DNA of 64,000 nt from Mycolicibacterium sp. P9-64 (GTDB lineage: Bacteria; Actinomycetota; Actinomycetes; Mycobacteriales; Mycobacteriaceae). How positions within the stretch are numbered: the first letter of the stretch is position 1; each line of letters opens with the position of its first letter. The stretch lies in contig NZ_NPKO01000008.1 in the NCBI RefSeq assembly GCF_008329605.1, positions 124,001-188,000 of the forward strand, in the 5' to 3' direction. A model generated the notes under the pieces. That model did not search any database. It worked only from the letters and a program-made list of their open reading frames with translations, and was not told where the DNA came from. Positions 53,171-61,897 of the stretch are shown one piece after another. The position numbers and the translations under genes are program-made.

Positions 53171-53534
53171 ATGCTGGCGCGGCCCCCCCCCCCCCGGACA
53201 ACGCCATTCCGGGTTAGCGTAGCCCGGGCACCACACAGGCGTGCTCAAAAGCGTCGCACCCGTGTGCCCGCCTGGCAAATGGTTGTCGAGCAAACTGCGG
53301 ATTGCTGCGATGTTGGTGTACCCCTGACGTTGCCGAGACGCCTGGTTTCGATTCGGCGCCGATCGGGTCTCGGGATACTTCGATCCGTTCGCGCACGCCG
53401 GTACTGGCTACACCATTGATCTCGCAGCCCGAAAATGAGTGATTTACCTGGGGCGCAACTGGGTATCCGCCGCATGGGCATCGAAGTGGCGGCGGCCTGA
53501 TCCATGGCGCCGGTGTCGAGAAGGGGTTTGTTTG
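53171..53534. other. Intergenic region with poly-C tract, divergent promoters
   Basis: Between the DUF1800 gene and the zinc-ribbon gene. Apart from the homopolymer (53183-53195), I see no gene. A long frame crosses it in continuation of DUF1800, but its codons are not mycobacterial in character. Confidence 0.5.
53183..53195. repeat. Homopolymer of 13 C
   Basis: Thirteen consecutive C flanked by GG on both sides, unusual for mycobacterial DNA. On the coding strand of the DUF1800 gene it is G13, about 12 bp before GTG 53170. Slippage would shift promoter spacing or, with an upstream start, the frame. Assembly error is possible. Confidence 0.9.
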
Positions 53535-53825
53535 ATGAGTGTGGTCGTAGAGCGGGGCTCGGCGCGCTGTCCCCATTGTGTTGCGGTTGCGGACTACACG
53601 TTCATCGAGAGCGAACTCGACATGGTTCGTTACGAGGTGCACTGCCACGCCTGCGGCGAGGTCTACTCGGAGGAGAGCTCACTCGCCCCCGCCATCCCGC
53701 AGGAACGGGTGCTGCCCGTGCCGCCACTGCCGCAGCCGCCGCAGCGCGCGCCATGGCGCAGATACCTCGAGACGATCGGCGGGATCGCGGGACGGCTGCG
53801 GGCGGGGCGTACCAACTCGAGGTGA
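53535..53825 (+). CDS. Small zinc-ribbon-like protein
   Basis: 96 residues. Two CxxC knuckles (CPHC and CHAC, about residues 12-15 and 36-39) suit one zinc ion; a Pro-rich stretch (LPVPPLPQPPQRAP) and a basic C-terminus follow. ATG 53535. Family unknown; possibly a nucleic-acid or protein-binding adaptor. Confidence 0.65.
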   Translation: MSVVVERGSARCPHCVAVADYTFIESELDMVRYEVHCHACGEVYSEESSLAPAIPQERVLPVPPLPQPPQRAPWRRYLETIGGIAGRLRAGRTNSR

Positions 53826-54275
53826 ATACGGGGCGAACGGCTAAGTCGAGAGAATCGGTCGCCATTCGGACCCTGGTCACATCTGTCACACCCGCCACTA
53901 CCGTCAGCCCCGGCGCAATATGTCAGAAGTTTGCTGTCGTGTCGCCGTGTGATCTCCCCCTCACTTTCATTTCGAAAGGTAAGGGCCGGCCGTCCGAGGG
54001 CTCGGTCACGGACAACTCAGGGCGCTTGCCGACGCATGGAAAATGCTGGTAGAGCTAGGGTGAACGGTTGCTCGGCGAAGATAACGGACGCATAACGGCA
54101 AGTTTCTTAAGCAGTGCCTGAGAGGTTTGCGGGACATGTGTCAAAACCTCGTCCGCGGCGCACTCGCAGCCGTTTTTCCGTCGCTACACTCGAATACGAC
54201 CGCGTCCCATCGGGGCGCTGACCGTATTCGAATCTAGTGCCGGCGCAAATGGCAGCTGGCGGAGGTGCCCAGAAC
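53826..54275. other. Intergenic region with two dyads upstream of the beta-propeller gene
   Basis: No gene recognised. Dyad GAGGTTT (54122-54128) / AAACCTC (54144-54150) and dyad TCGAATACG (54190-54198) / CGTATTCGA (54223-54231) occur close to the gene. TACACT at 54185-54190 could be a -10 box; in that case the second dyad would lie in the 5' leader as a hairpin. Confidence 0.5.
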
Positions 54276-55298
54276 ATGGCTAGTACATTCGCGCGCGCAA
54301 TCAGCGTGACCGTGGAGAACGCGAACGCCGCCCTCTTGGGTGCAACGACCGTCGGACGCGGCCCCATCGCCGACATGTCAGTCGACGGGGACACCCTCGT
54401 CGTCACGAACTACGGCGACCACAACGTCGTCATGCTGGACGCGAACAGCCTGGCGGTCACCGGTGGCGTCGCCGCCCGTGAGCCGTCGGCCGTCGTCGTC
54501 GCCAATGACCGCGCCCATGTCGGCGTGGCATCGGCCAACTACGACGCCGTCGCCGTGATCGACGTCCGCACCAGTGCCGTCATCGCGTCGTACCCGCTGT
54601 CGTTCAACGTCACCGCGATGGCCGCGAGCCCCGATGGCAAGCGCGTCTATGCAGGTCGCACGGGTGACGGCGGTATCGACGTCTCCGTGATCGACACCGC
54701 CGCCGACCGTGTTGGCACCATCTACCTCGCCAAGGGTGACGACGCCAACATCGACGCTCTTCGGGTCGATGCCTCCGGCCGTCGCCTTTACGCCGCAGTG
54801 TCGGATGCGCGCAGCAGCCGGCTGATCGTCGTCGATCTCGAGACGGGTCGGGTCAACCGCTCGCTCGAGGTGGGCGACGCCATCCGCGGCCTGGAGATCG
54901 GCCTGGACAGCACCGCCTACGTGCTGACCTCCGACCTCAACGACCGCGGGGTCGTGCACGCCATCGACCTGGTCGCCAACCGCATCGTGGCGAGCGTGCC
55001 CGTCGCGAGCGCGCCGACTCAGCTGGCGCTGTCCGTCGATGGCACCCGCGCGTACGTCGTCGACTACGACCACGTCATCGTGCTGAGCACCGAGACACTG
55101 ACCGTCGTCGACACCATCGCGGTCGGCGAGCGGCCGTCGTGCGTGGCAGTCGGCGTCGACCGGCTCTACGTCGCCGACACCGCAGGCGGCGTCACCGCAT
55201 ACTCGGTGCCCGCACCCGCGCCGATGCTGTTCGCCTCTATGGTTGCAGCCAATCCGCTTGCCGCACTGGAGATCCGCGAGCTCGAGCCCGCCGTCTAA
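54276..55298 (+). CDS. YncE-like beta-propeller protein
   Basis: About 340 residues of repeated four-stranded blades, with the recurrent motifs AVIDVRTSAVI, VSVIDTAADRVGTIYLAKG, LIVVDLETGRVNRSLEVGD and VIVLSTETLTVVDTIAVGE. No signal peptide is visible. ATG 54276 is chosen because GGAGG lies 10 nt upstream. M. tuberculosis has a comparable beta-propeller gene, Rv1057, regulated by envelope stress; orthology is not established here. Convergent with the methyltransferase gene (4-bp overlap). Confidence 0.82.
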   Translation: MASTFARAISVTVENANAALLGATTVGRGPIADMSVDGDTLVVTNYGDHNVVMLDANSLAVTGGVAAREPSAVVVANDRAHVGVASANYDAVAVIDVRTSAVIASYPLSFNVTAMAASPDGKRVYAGRTGDGGIDVSVIDTAADRVGTIYLAKGDDANIDALRVDASGRRLYAAVSDARSSRLIVVDLETGRVNRSLEVGDAIRGLEIGLDSTAYVLTSDLNDRGVVHAIDLVANRIVASVPVASAPTQLALSVDGTRAYVVDYDHVIVLSTETLTVVDTIAVGERPSCVAVGVDRLYVADTAGGVTAYSVPAPAPMLFASMVAANPLAALEIRELEPAV

Positions 55299-56047
55299 GC
55301 AGGCGTGCAGACGACTGCGACGCTTTCCTTTCGGGCATCGACTCCTGCGGCGCCGATGCGCGTCCGGAGTGCAGACCTCAACGCGGCGCCCGCGTCGGGT
55401 TCGAGCAGCAGCACGTTTGAGTACGTGAACGCCATGTCCACCCAGTCATCTCCTGTGTAGTGCACCCGTTCCACGGTGCTTCGTCGTTCGGTGGTGAAGC
55501 CGCTGCCCTCGATGATCGCGGTGAGCCCAGGATCGTGGACGGCGTCGATGGCTTGGCGCTGCGATGTGTCGAGATGGCCTGCGAAGGCCTCGTCGAGGAC
55601 CTTCAAGGGCGGCGATATGGGCGTGATGCGGTTCGACAGCAGCGCCAGGCGGCCGTCCTGGTTCAGGATCGACGCGATCCTGGTGAGCGCCGGTTCCGGC
55701 TGCACCCAGTGAAACGACTGCGCGAACACGACGAGATCGAACGTCCTGCCCGCCGGCTGCCAGACCTCGAACATCGCCTGCTCCACGCGCACTCCCTTGC
55801 CCGCGGCCACCGCCGCCATCTGCGGGTCGGGTTCTACCGCAAGGACTTCGGCACCTGCCTCCAAGAACTGCGCTGACGCGATGCCGGTGCCCGCGCCGAC
55901 GTCCAGTACGCGGGCGCCGCGATGTGTCACCAGCCCGGCGACAAGGGTGTCGGGATAGTGCGGGCGATAGCGGTCGTAGCGATCGGCGGCCGCGCCAAAC
56001 GATCCCGCACGGCGACGGTCGGCATGGGTGCGCGCGTGATCGGACAT
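55295..56047 (-). CDS. Class I SAM-dependent methyltransferase
   Basis: About 250 residues. Motif I is VLDVGAGTGIASAQFLEAGA, motif II AVEPDPQM, and FDLVVFAQSFHWVQPEPAL is the Methyltransf_11-type post-motif, typical of small-molecule methyltransferases. ATG 56047 has GGAGGG directly before it with almost no spacing, so the start could lie further upstream. Substrate unknown. Confidence 0.85.
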   Translation of the reverse strand: MSDHARTHADRRRAGSFGAAADRYDRYRPHYPDTLVAGLVTHRGARVLDVGAGTGIASAQFLEAGAEVLAVEPDPQMAAVAAGKGVRVEQAMFEVWQPAGRTFDLVVFAQSFHWVQPEPALTRIASILNQDGRLALLSNRITPISPPLKVLDEAFAGHLDTSQRQAIDAVHDPGLTAIIEGSGFTTERRSTVERVHYTGDDWVDMAFTYSNVLLLEPDAGAALRSALRTRIGAAGVDARKESVAVVCTPA

Positions 56048-56479
56048 CCCTCCAGCATGCTCGCGCGAACGGTGGGATGCACGAGGCGTCCCGCTGTCTC
56101 TGACGTGAATCCGCCGAAGTCGCAAAGGAATCGGTCGTAGCCATAATCGGCTACGTCGGCCCAGCTCACGATGCATTCACTGGGTTGGGAAGGCGCGTTT
56201 TGCGTGGCATTCAGAGCGGCAACGCTTCGGAATGCGCGGCCAAAGGGTGCGGAAGCTGACTCGAGCCCCGAGAACTCCGTTCGCTGCACATGCGTCACAG
56301 CAAACAAAACGCAACGCCGGACGCCGCTCCGGCATCACCCGCGGGAGCTGGCTGCAAAGCCCATGACCGGCACCGCATCGAGAAAATACCAAAAGATTGT
56401 TTCCCGATGTTGGTTTGATCACAGACCTGGGCGGTAACTACGTAGCCATCGTCAATACCGTTGCTGAAGGGATGAAATC
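56048..56479. other. Intergenic region (432 bp)
   Basis: Upstream of the 11-residue-repeat gene, whose promoter must lie here. No gene is supported; open frames are short and overlap without codon bias. Confidence 0.45.
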
Positions 56480-56956
56480 ATGGCTACACAATCGAGGTCG
56501 GCAGCACGCAGGGTCGTCACCGCAGTGGGTATCGCGGGAGGTGCGGCGGCCGTCGCGACCGGAATGGCACTCGCAGGGGCGGGAACGGCTGCAGCCGAGA
56601 ACCAGCACAACGTCGTCACGCAGGACGGGAACAAGTTCACCCCCAAGTCGGCTGCCGCGACATCTGCTCGGTCGTCCGTCGGCGCGGCCCGGGTAGCAGC
56701 GTCGGACCCCGGTACCGACTTCCTGGTCAATCTGGGCACCGCGCTGTCCAACGCCCAGACGCAGGTGGGCACGGCGGGCACGAACGCAATCTCGCAGACG
56801 GGCACCGCCCTCGGTAACGCTCAGGTCCAACTGGGCACGGCGGGCAACAACGCACTGTCCCAGGTCGGCACGGCGGGCAACAACGCGCTGACTCAGGTCG
56901 GCAATGCCGGCTACGGCGTGCTGAATGGCATCGGAAACCTGTTCAATCGGGGTTAG
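56480..56956 (+). CDS. Secreted protein with six 11-residue repeats
   Basis: 158 residues: signal peptide (about 1-39, ending GTAAAE), a short polar stretch, then six contiguous 11-residue units at 86-96, 97-107, 108-118, 119-129, 130-140 and 141-151 (for example GTAGNNALSQV, GTALGNAQVQL), ending NLFNRG. The consensus is G-T-A-x-x-N-A-x-x-Q-V. No known family. Eleven-residue periodicity occurs in LEA and synuclein-like proteins that form amphipathic helices on membranes. Start ATG 56480 behind AAGGG. Confidence 0.8.
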   Translation: MATQSRSAARRVVTAVGIAGGAAAVATGMALAGAGTAAAENQHNVVTQDGNKFTPKSAAATSARSSVGAARVAASDPGTDFLVNLGTALSNAQTQVGTAGTNAISQTGTALGNAQVQLGTAGNNALSQVGTAGNNALTQVGNAGYGVLNGIGNLFNRG

Positions 56957-56967
56957 ACAACACGACC

Positions 56968-57012
56968 AAGAGGCGGTGGTTGCGCGAGTCGATCGCGCAG
57001 CCACCACCTCTT
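56968..57012. terminator. Bidirectional hairpin between convergent genes
   Basis: AAGAGGcGGTGGtTGCGCGA pairs with TCGCGCAgCCACCaCCTCTT across a 5-nt loop (one mismatch, one wobble). It sits between the convergent secreted-protein gene and the response regulator. No U tract, as is usual in mycobacteria. Confidence 0.78.
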
Positions 57013-57035
57013 GCCGCGACTGAAGCCGTTGTGCC

Positions 57036-57734
57036 TCAGCGCCACTGGTAACGGGTCTTGGGCCGGCCCGCCTTGCCGTAGTCCGTTCGCCGGTTGACCG
57101 TGCCGTCGTCGGCCAGCCGTTCCAGGTAGCGCCACGCGGTAACCCGGGACACCCCAACCTGTTTGGCGACCTCGTCGGCCGTCACGCCATCGGCGTTGTC
57201 GCGCACCGCCCTGGCGATGTCATCGTTGGTCTGCGGTGCCGCGCCCTTGGGCGCGACGGACTTGTCCGCGGCAGAGCGCAATTCGGACAGCGCGCGATCG
57301 ACCTCCGCCTGGCTGGCCGCGTCGACGCCTGCGGGCAGCGCCATCCGGAACCGCCGATAACGCTCGAGCCGGTCCTGGAACGCCGCGAACGTGAACGGCT
57401 TCAAGAGGTAGGCCAGCGCGCCGTGCGCCACGGCGGCGCGCACCATCTCGAGATCCCGCTCCGAGGTGATCGCAATGATGTCCGGTGCAGGGCGCAGCCC
57501 CGTCAGCGCCGACGCCAAGCTGATGCCGCTGGCGTCGGGCAGCCCGAGGTCGAGCAACACCAGCTGGATCGGTGCCCCAGCCGCGGCCGCCTCCGACGCC
57601 ACCTGCATCGCGCTGCGGGCCGTGTGCGCCACCGCGGCGGCCGTAAAACCGTTCAGGCGTTCCACATACGTGCGGTGGGCCTCGGCGATCAGCGGATCGT
57701 CCTCGACGATCATGACCGAGATGGACGGGGTCAC
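57036..57734 (-). CDS. CitB/DcuR-type response regulator
   Basis: A 232-residue regulator: receiver domain with VMIVEDDP and phospho-acceptor Asp62 (VLLDLGLPDASG), Lys in YLLKPFTF, and a C-terminal HTH (about 178-225) with VTADEVAKQVGVSRVTAWRY. It pairs with the kinase whose stop overlaps its start region. Such systems sense C4-dicarboxylates or citrate, and the divergent transporter fits. Confidence 0.9.
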   Translation of the reverse strand: MTPSISVMIVEDDPLIAEAHRTYVERLNGFTAAAVAHTARSAMQVASEAAAAGAPIQLVLLDLGLPDASGISLASALTGLRPAPDIIAITSERDLEMVRAAVAHGALAYLLKPFTFAAFQDRLERYRRFRMALPAGVDAASQAEVDRALSELRSAADKSVAPKGAAPQTNDDIARAVRDNADGVTADEVAKQVGVSRVTAWRYLERLADDGTVNRRTDYGKAGRPKTRYQWR

Positions 57735-59308
57735 CGAGCTCCTCCCGGCACCGTCACGGTGACCACGGAACCGTAGGTCACGTCCGCGGTCAGCGTGCCC
57801 TCGTGCCGTTTCACCACCTGCGCCACCAACGCCAGTCCAAGCCCGTGATGTTCACCGTCGGTCACGGTCTTCGTCGAGTAGCCGCGCTGCATCGACCTCT
57901 GGAACGTCTCGGAGTCCATCCCGGTGCCGCTGTCGGCGACCCGGATCAACAGTTCCTCGTCGTCCTGGCTCACGGTCACCTCCACCCACGGATCGTCGCG
58001 GTCACACGCATCCATGGCGTTGTCCACCAGATTCCCAAGCACCGTGACCATCTCCTGTGGCGTCAACGCCGCGTGGTCGGTATCCGCGGCCAGGTGGGTG
58101 TCCTCGGTGATGGTCAACGCGATGCCGCGCTCGTCGGCCTGCGCGGTCTTGCCGAGAAGCAGTGCCACCAATGCAGGTTCGGCGACGTCGTCGGACAACC
58201 GGTCGACCAGGCGTTGGGACAGCGCCAGTTCCTTGGTCGCGAACTTCACGGCCTCCTCCGGTCGGCCCATCTCGACCATCGTGATCACGGTATGCAGCTT
58301 GTTGGCCGCCTCGTGCGCCTGCGACCGCAGAGAATCGGTCAGCACCTGCAGCGAGCTGAGTTCGCCTAGGGCGCCCTGTAATTCGGTCCGGTCGCGGACC
58401 GTGACCACCTCGGACTGACTGGAGTCCGCGACCCGGGACCGGTTGACCACCAGCACCCGTTCGTCGGTGACGTGCACCTCGTCGCGCACGCCGGGGTCAT
58501 ACGTATGCAGGAACGCCGGCAGGTCGGCGTCGGCCACCTCGCCCGCGGGGAGGGCCAGCAGGCGCCGCGCCTCGTCATTGACCAGCACGACGCGGCCGTG
58601 GTCGAGCACGATGAGCCCCTCCGAGACCGAGTGCAGGATCGCGTCGTGGTGCTCGTACATCACCCGGAGCTCGTCGGGCCGCAGGCCGTGGGTCTGGCGC
58701 AGCAGCCGGCGCCGTATCGCCCACACGCCCAAGAGCGATACCGCCAGGGCACAGACGCTGACGATCGCGATGGTGGGCCACTGGTCACGCCAGCGCTGCG
58801 CCAGCGTCTGCTGCGTGATGCCCGCCGACACCAGTCCCACGACACGGCCCGACGCGTCGCGAACTGGCGCGATCGCCCGCACCGACGGACCCAGGGTGCC
58901 GGTGTAGATCTCGGTGAACGTCGCACCGCGCAGCGCCGGCTCGATGGTGCCGAGGTAGTGGCCACCGATCTCGCTGGGATCGGTGTGGGTGAAGCGGATG
59001 CCGTCCGGCGACATGATCGTGATGAAGGCGATGTTGGTGTTGGTCCGCACCGCCTCGGTCATCGGCTGCAGAACCTTGGTGGCCGTCCCGGACTCGATTG
59101 CCGACGCGGTCGACGGTGCATCGGCCAATGCGGTCGCGATGCTGACCACCTGCTGGCGGGCGGTCGCCTCGCCGTCCTGGCGGGCGTCGACCAGCGCCAG
59201 CGCGCTGCCAGACAGCACCACCACCGCGATCACGACGAGCTGAAGGGCGATCGCCTGGCCGGCCAGCGAGCGTGGTGCCCACGTCGAAGGTGCCCACCAC
59301 CTGCGCAT
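57731..59308 (-). CDS. CitA/DcuS-type sensor histidine kinase
   Basis: A 525-residue membrane kinase. The first TM (about 13-40) and a periplasmic PAS-like (PDC) sensor with RFTHTDPSEIGGHYLG (about 100-190), then a second TM, a cytoplasmic PAS domain (HSVSEGLIVLDHGRVVLVND), an SPOB-type dimerisation helix with SLRSQAHEAANKLHT (His), and a HATPase domain with VLGNLVDNAMDACDRDD and GLGLALVAQV. ATG 59308 follows GGAGG. Ligand is probably a C4-dicarboxylate. Confidence 0.92.
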   Translation of the reverse strand: MRRWWAPSTWAPRSLAGQAIALQLVVIAVVVLSGSALALVDARQDGEATARQQVVSIATALADAPSTASAIESGTATKVLQPMTEAVRTNTNIAFITIMSPDGIRFTHTDPSEIGGHYLGTIEPALRGATFTEIYTGTLGPSVRAIAPVRDASGRVVGLVSAGITQQTLAQRWRDQWPTIAIVSVCALAVSLLGVWAIRRRLLRQTHGLRPDELRVMYEHHDAILHSVSEGLIVLDHGRVVLVNDEARRLLALPAGEVADADLPAFLHTYDPGVRDEVHVTDERVLVVNRSRVADSSQSEVVTVRDRTELQGALGELSSLQVLTDSLRSQAHEAANKLHTVITMVEMGRPEEAVKFATKELALSQRLVDRLSDDVAEPALVALLLGKTAQADERGIALTITEDTHLAADTDHAALTPQEMVTVLGNLVDNAMDACDRDDPWVEVTVSQDDEELLIRVADSGTGMDSETFQRSMQRGYSTKTVTDGEHHGLGLALVAQVVKRHEGTLTADVTYGSVVTVTVPGGAR

Positions 59309-59432
59309 CGCACCTCCGCACCGTCGTTGCACGTGAACGTAATGAACTAAAGCGTGACCTGGGTCACTCGTGGGAACACCATCCTTGCAGAACACTTTCG
59401 AGGGCCGCGCTGCACCGAATTGGAGGGAACCC

Positions 59433-60815
59433 ATGACCAAGCCGACCAACCCACCCGATACCGAAGCTCCGCCCGCGCGGCGCGACCGGACGCACTGGCT
59501 TTACATCGCCGTCATCGTCGCAGTCGTCGCCGGCGTCGTCGTCGGACTGCTCGCACCGGAGGTCGGCAAGAGCGTCGGCATCCTGGGCACCCTGTTCGTC
59601 AGCCTGATCAAGATGATGATCGTTCCCGTCATCTTCTGCACCATCGTGCTCGGCATCGGCAAGGTACGCGCCGCCGCCACCGTCGGGAAGGTCGGCGGGC
59701 TGGCGTTCGTCTACTTCCTCGTCATGTCGACGGTCGCGCTGGCGATCGGTCTCGTGGTCGGAAACCTGTTGAGCCCGGGCACCGGCCTCAACCTGTCCGA
59801 GTCGTCGGCGTCCAAGGGCAGCCAACTGGCTGAGACTGCCCACGAGGCCGGCGGCCTGGTGGACTTCATCACGCACATCATTCCGACGTCGCTGTTCTCG
59901 TCGCTGACCGCGGGCAACGTGCTGCAGGCTCTGTTCGTCGCCCTGCTCGTGGGCTTTGCCGTCCAGGGGCTCGGGAGCTCCCGTGAGCCGATCCTGCGCG
60001 GCATCGAGCACCTGCAGAAGCTGGTCTTCAAGGTGCTGGTGATGGTGCTGTGGCTGGCCCCGATCGGTGCCTTCGGCGCCATCGCGAACGTGGTGGGCCA
60101 GACCGGCTGGGCCGCGGTGACCCAGCTGCTCACGCTGATGCTCGGCTTCTACGTCACCTGCATCATCTTCGTGTTCGGCGTGCTTGGCGTCCTGATGCGG
60201 GCGGTGGCCGGGGTGTCGATCTTCAAGCTGGTCCGCTACTTGGCCCGCGAGTACCTGCTGATCTTTGCCACCTCGTCGTCTGAGTCGGCACTGCCCCGGC
60301 TGATCGCCAAGATGGAGCACCTCGGCGTCGAGAAGACGACGGTGGGCGTCGTCGTCCCGACCGGCTACTCGTTCAACCTGGACGGCACGGCGATCTACCT
60401 GACGATGGCCGCGCTGTTCGTTGCCGACGCCATGGGCAAGCCGCTGGCGCTCGGCGAGCAGATCTCGCTGCTGGTGTTCATGATCGTGGCGTCCAAGGGT
60501 GCGGCTGGCGTCAGCGGTGCCGGGCTGGCCACGCTGGCCGGTGGCCTGCAGGCCCACCGCCCCGATCTGCTGGACGGAGTCGGCCTCATCGTCGGCATCG
60601 ACCGGTTCATGTCCGAAGCGCGGGCCGTCACCAACTTCTCCGGCAACGCCGTTGCCACGGTGTTGGTGGGCTCGTGGACGAAGACCATCGACCGCGACAA
60701 GGTCAACGCAGTGTTGAGCGGTGGCGATCCCTTCGACGAGTTGACCATGCTCGACGATGACGACGAACCCCGCGCCGAAGAGCTTGCGCAGGAGAGAATC
60801 CCTGCGTCGGCATAG
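59433..60815 (+). CDS. dctA: C4-dicarboxylate/H+ or Na+ symporter DctA (DAACS family)
   Basis: A 460-residue transporter with the DAACS fold: about eight hydrophobic helices and two re-entrant loops, the first holding the SSSESALPRL motif, then TGYSFNLDGTAIYLTMAALF (the substrate/cation site), SKGAAGVSGAG, and the aspartate-binding segment VGIDRFMSEARAVTNFSGNAVAT. ATG 59433 is behind GGAGGG. Divergent from the CitA/CitB pair, which probably controls it. Ends at a strong terminator. Confidence 0.93.
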   Translation: MTKPTNPPDTEAPPARRDRTHWLYIAVIVAVVAGVVVGLLAPEVGKSVGILGTLFVSLIKMMIVPVIFCTIVLGIGKVRAAATVGKVGGLAFVYFLVMSTVALAIGLVVGNLLSPGTGLNLSESSASKGSQLAETAHEAGGLVDFITHIIPTSLFSSLTAGNVLQALFVALLVGFAVQGLGSSREPILRGIEHLQKLVFKVLVMVLWLAPIGAFGAIANVVGQTGWAAVTQLLTLMLGFYVTCIIFVFGVLGVLMRAVAGVSIFKLVRYLAREYLLIFATSSSESALPRLIAKMEHLGVEKTTVGVVVPTGYSFNLDGTAIYLTMAALFVADAMGKPLALGEQISLLVFMIVASKGAAGVSGAGLATLAGGLQAHRPDLLDGVGLIVGIDRFMSEARAVTNFSGNAVATVLVGSWTKTIDRDKVNAVLSGGDPFDELTMLDDDDEPRAEELAQERIPASA

Positions 60816-60827
60816 GGCGTGATATCG

Positions 60828-60863
60828 AAGGGCCCGGCCGGAACCCCTCCCGGCCGGGCCCTT
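60828..60863 (+). terminator. Strong intrinsic terminator after dctA
   Basis: A 14-bp perfect stem (AAGGGCCCGGCCGG at 60828-60841 and CCGGCCGGGCCCTT at 60850-60863) with an 8-nt loop, no U tract. Confidence 0.88.
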
Positions 60864-60883
60864 CTCCGTCTGTGTGGTCCTCG

Positions 60884-60911
60884 TGAACCTTTTGTGTGCC
60901 CGCCTCGTCTA
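60884..60911 (+). promoter_or_regulatory. Candidate ECF promoter of the small secreted gene
   Basis: TGAACC (60884-60889), 16 bp, CGTCTA (60906-60911). It resembles ECF promoters (SigL-like in mycobacteria) and differs in its -10 from the SigC-type sites in this window. Confidence 0.5.
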
Positions 60912-60993
60912 TGTAAGTGACGGCCAACCGGCCAAACGACATGAGGGCGCCAACGCGACATCGCAACGCCCCGAACGGGAACGGAGGCGCGTG

Positions 60994-61308
60994 ATGCGTG
61001 CAACCCTATTGACCCTGGTGGCCATCGCTGCGGCGGCCATCGGAATACTGTTCATTCCAACGGGAACGGCGTCGGCGGGCTCGAGCTCCGCGATCACGAC
61101 CATCGGCCTGCTGGAGGCGCAGGGGTACGACGTGCGAGTCGATCGCATTGGTAGTGCGCCTCTTTCGGAGTGCGAGGTGACCAGCGTGCGCAACCCGCAG
61201 GAGCAGACCAGGCTGGTCCGCGTCGACCGGCGCCGGGGCAGGAACGACTTCATCGAGGTGGTCGTGAATCGTTCCATCACGGTGTCGCTGGACTGCTCGA
61301 GCCGCTGA
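60994..61308 (+). CDS. Small secreted protein, TIGLLEAQG/VSLDCSR family (member 2)
   Basis: 104 residues with a signal peptide (about 1-28). Mature motifs are TIGLLEAQGYDVRVDRIG, LSECEVTSVRNP and SITVSLDCSSR with two conserved Cys. ATG 60994 is behind GGAGG. It is preceded by an ECF-type promoter and a terminator, so it is transcribed alone. Confidence 0.82.
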   Translation: MRATLLTLVAIAAAAIGILFIPTGTASAGSSSAITTIGLLEAQGYDVRVDRIGSAPLSECEVTSVRNPQEQTRLVRVDRRRGRNDFIEVVVNRSITVSLDCSSR

Positions 61309-61316
61309 TCGGCGGT

Positions 61317-61500
61317 TCACCGCCGCGGTGTGATGCCACCGAAGAGGTTGTCCACCAAGGCATCTACGAACGTCGGCGTCAACGGCTGGTCCGGAATCAG
61401 CAGCCTGTGGTAGCAGGCTCATCATGGCGCCGAGGACGTGTTCCGCCTCGGTGACCTCGTCAGGCAGGGCTTCTACCAGCGGATCGATTACGCCGACGTG
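61317..61500 (-). pseudogene. C-terminal remnant of a TetR-family regulator (frameshifted)
   Basis: On the minus strand the frame near 61500 encodes VEHVGVIDPLVEALPDEVTE and AEHVLGAMM; after about 61425 the homologous continuation lies in the next frame: YHRLLIPDQPLTPTF, VDALVDNLFGGITPRR and a stop at 61317. Together they read like the end of a TetR family protein. The N-terminal DNA-binding domain is absent: the next gene's stop (61502) lies immediately before. A truncated, frameshifted relic. Confidence 0.6.
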
Positions 61501-61501
61501 C

Positions 61502-61813
61502 TCAACGTGAGCAGTTCAGCGACACCGAAATCGTCTGACTGACGGTCTGCTGGATCAGGACGTTGCGGTCGTTGCCGCGCCCAGGACCGACGTAGGGCAC
61601 CAGCTGTGAAACGCTCTGCGGGTTGCGCACGCTGGTGACCGTGCATTGGTCGATCGGCGCGGTACCGATTTTGTCGATGGTGACGGTGTAGCCCTCGGAC
61701 TGCAGCCGGTTGATCGTGTCCTGCGCCGACTCCGCGGCGGCGAACCCCGCCGGGGCGACGATGGCCCCACACACGCCAGCAATCGCTGCGGCCCATGCCA
61801 ACTTCGTACGCAT
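61502..61813 (-). CDS. Small secreted protein, TIGLLEAQG/VSLDCSR family (member 3)
   Basis: 103 residues with a signal peptide (about 1-27). Mature motifs are TINRLQSEGYTVTIDKIG, IDQCTVTSVRNP and TISVSLNCSR. ATG 61813 is behind AGGAAGG. It ends directly against the TetR remnant. Confidence 0.82.
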   Translation of the reverse strand: MRTKLAWAAAIAGVCGAIVAPAGFAAAESAQDTINRLQSEGYTVTIDKIGTAPIDQCTVTSVRNPQSVSQLVPYVGPGRGNDRNVLIQQTVSQTISVSLNCSR

Positions 61814-61897
61814 GATCGCGCCTTCCTGTCGTGTCACTGTCAATCATCCACTACTTGCGCCGCGACGTGCACCCCACGGCTCGCCCCGAACATCCCC

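Noticed and set aside
53826..54275. Riboswitch (for example ydaO-type) in the leader of the beta-propeller gene
   Set aside because: Only simple dyads are seen; no recognisable riboswitch core.
56412..56437. SigF-type promoter before the 11-residue-repeat gene
   Set aside because: GGTTT is followed after 16 bp by GGTAA instead of GGGTA; the match is too weak.
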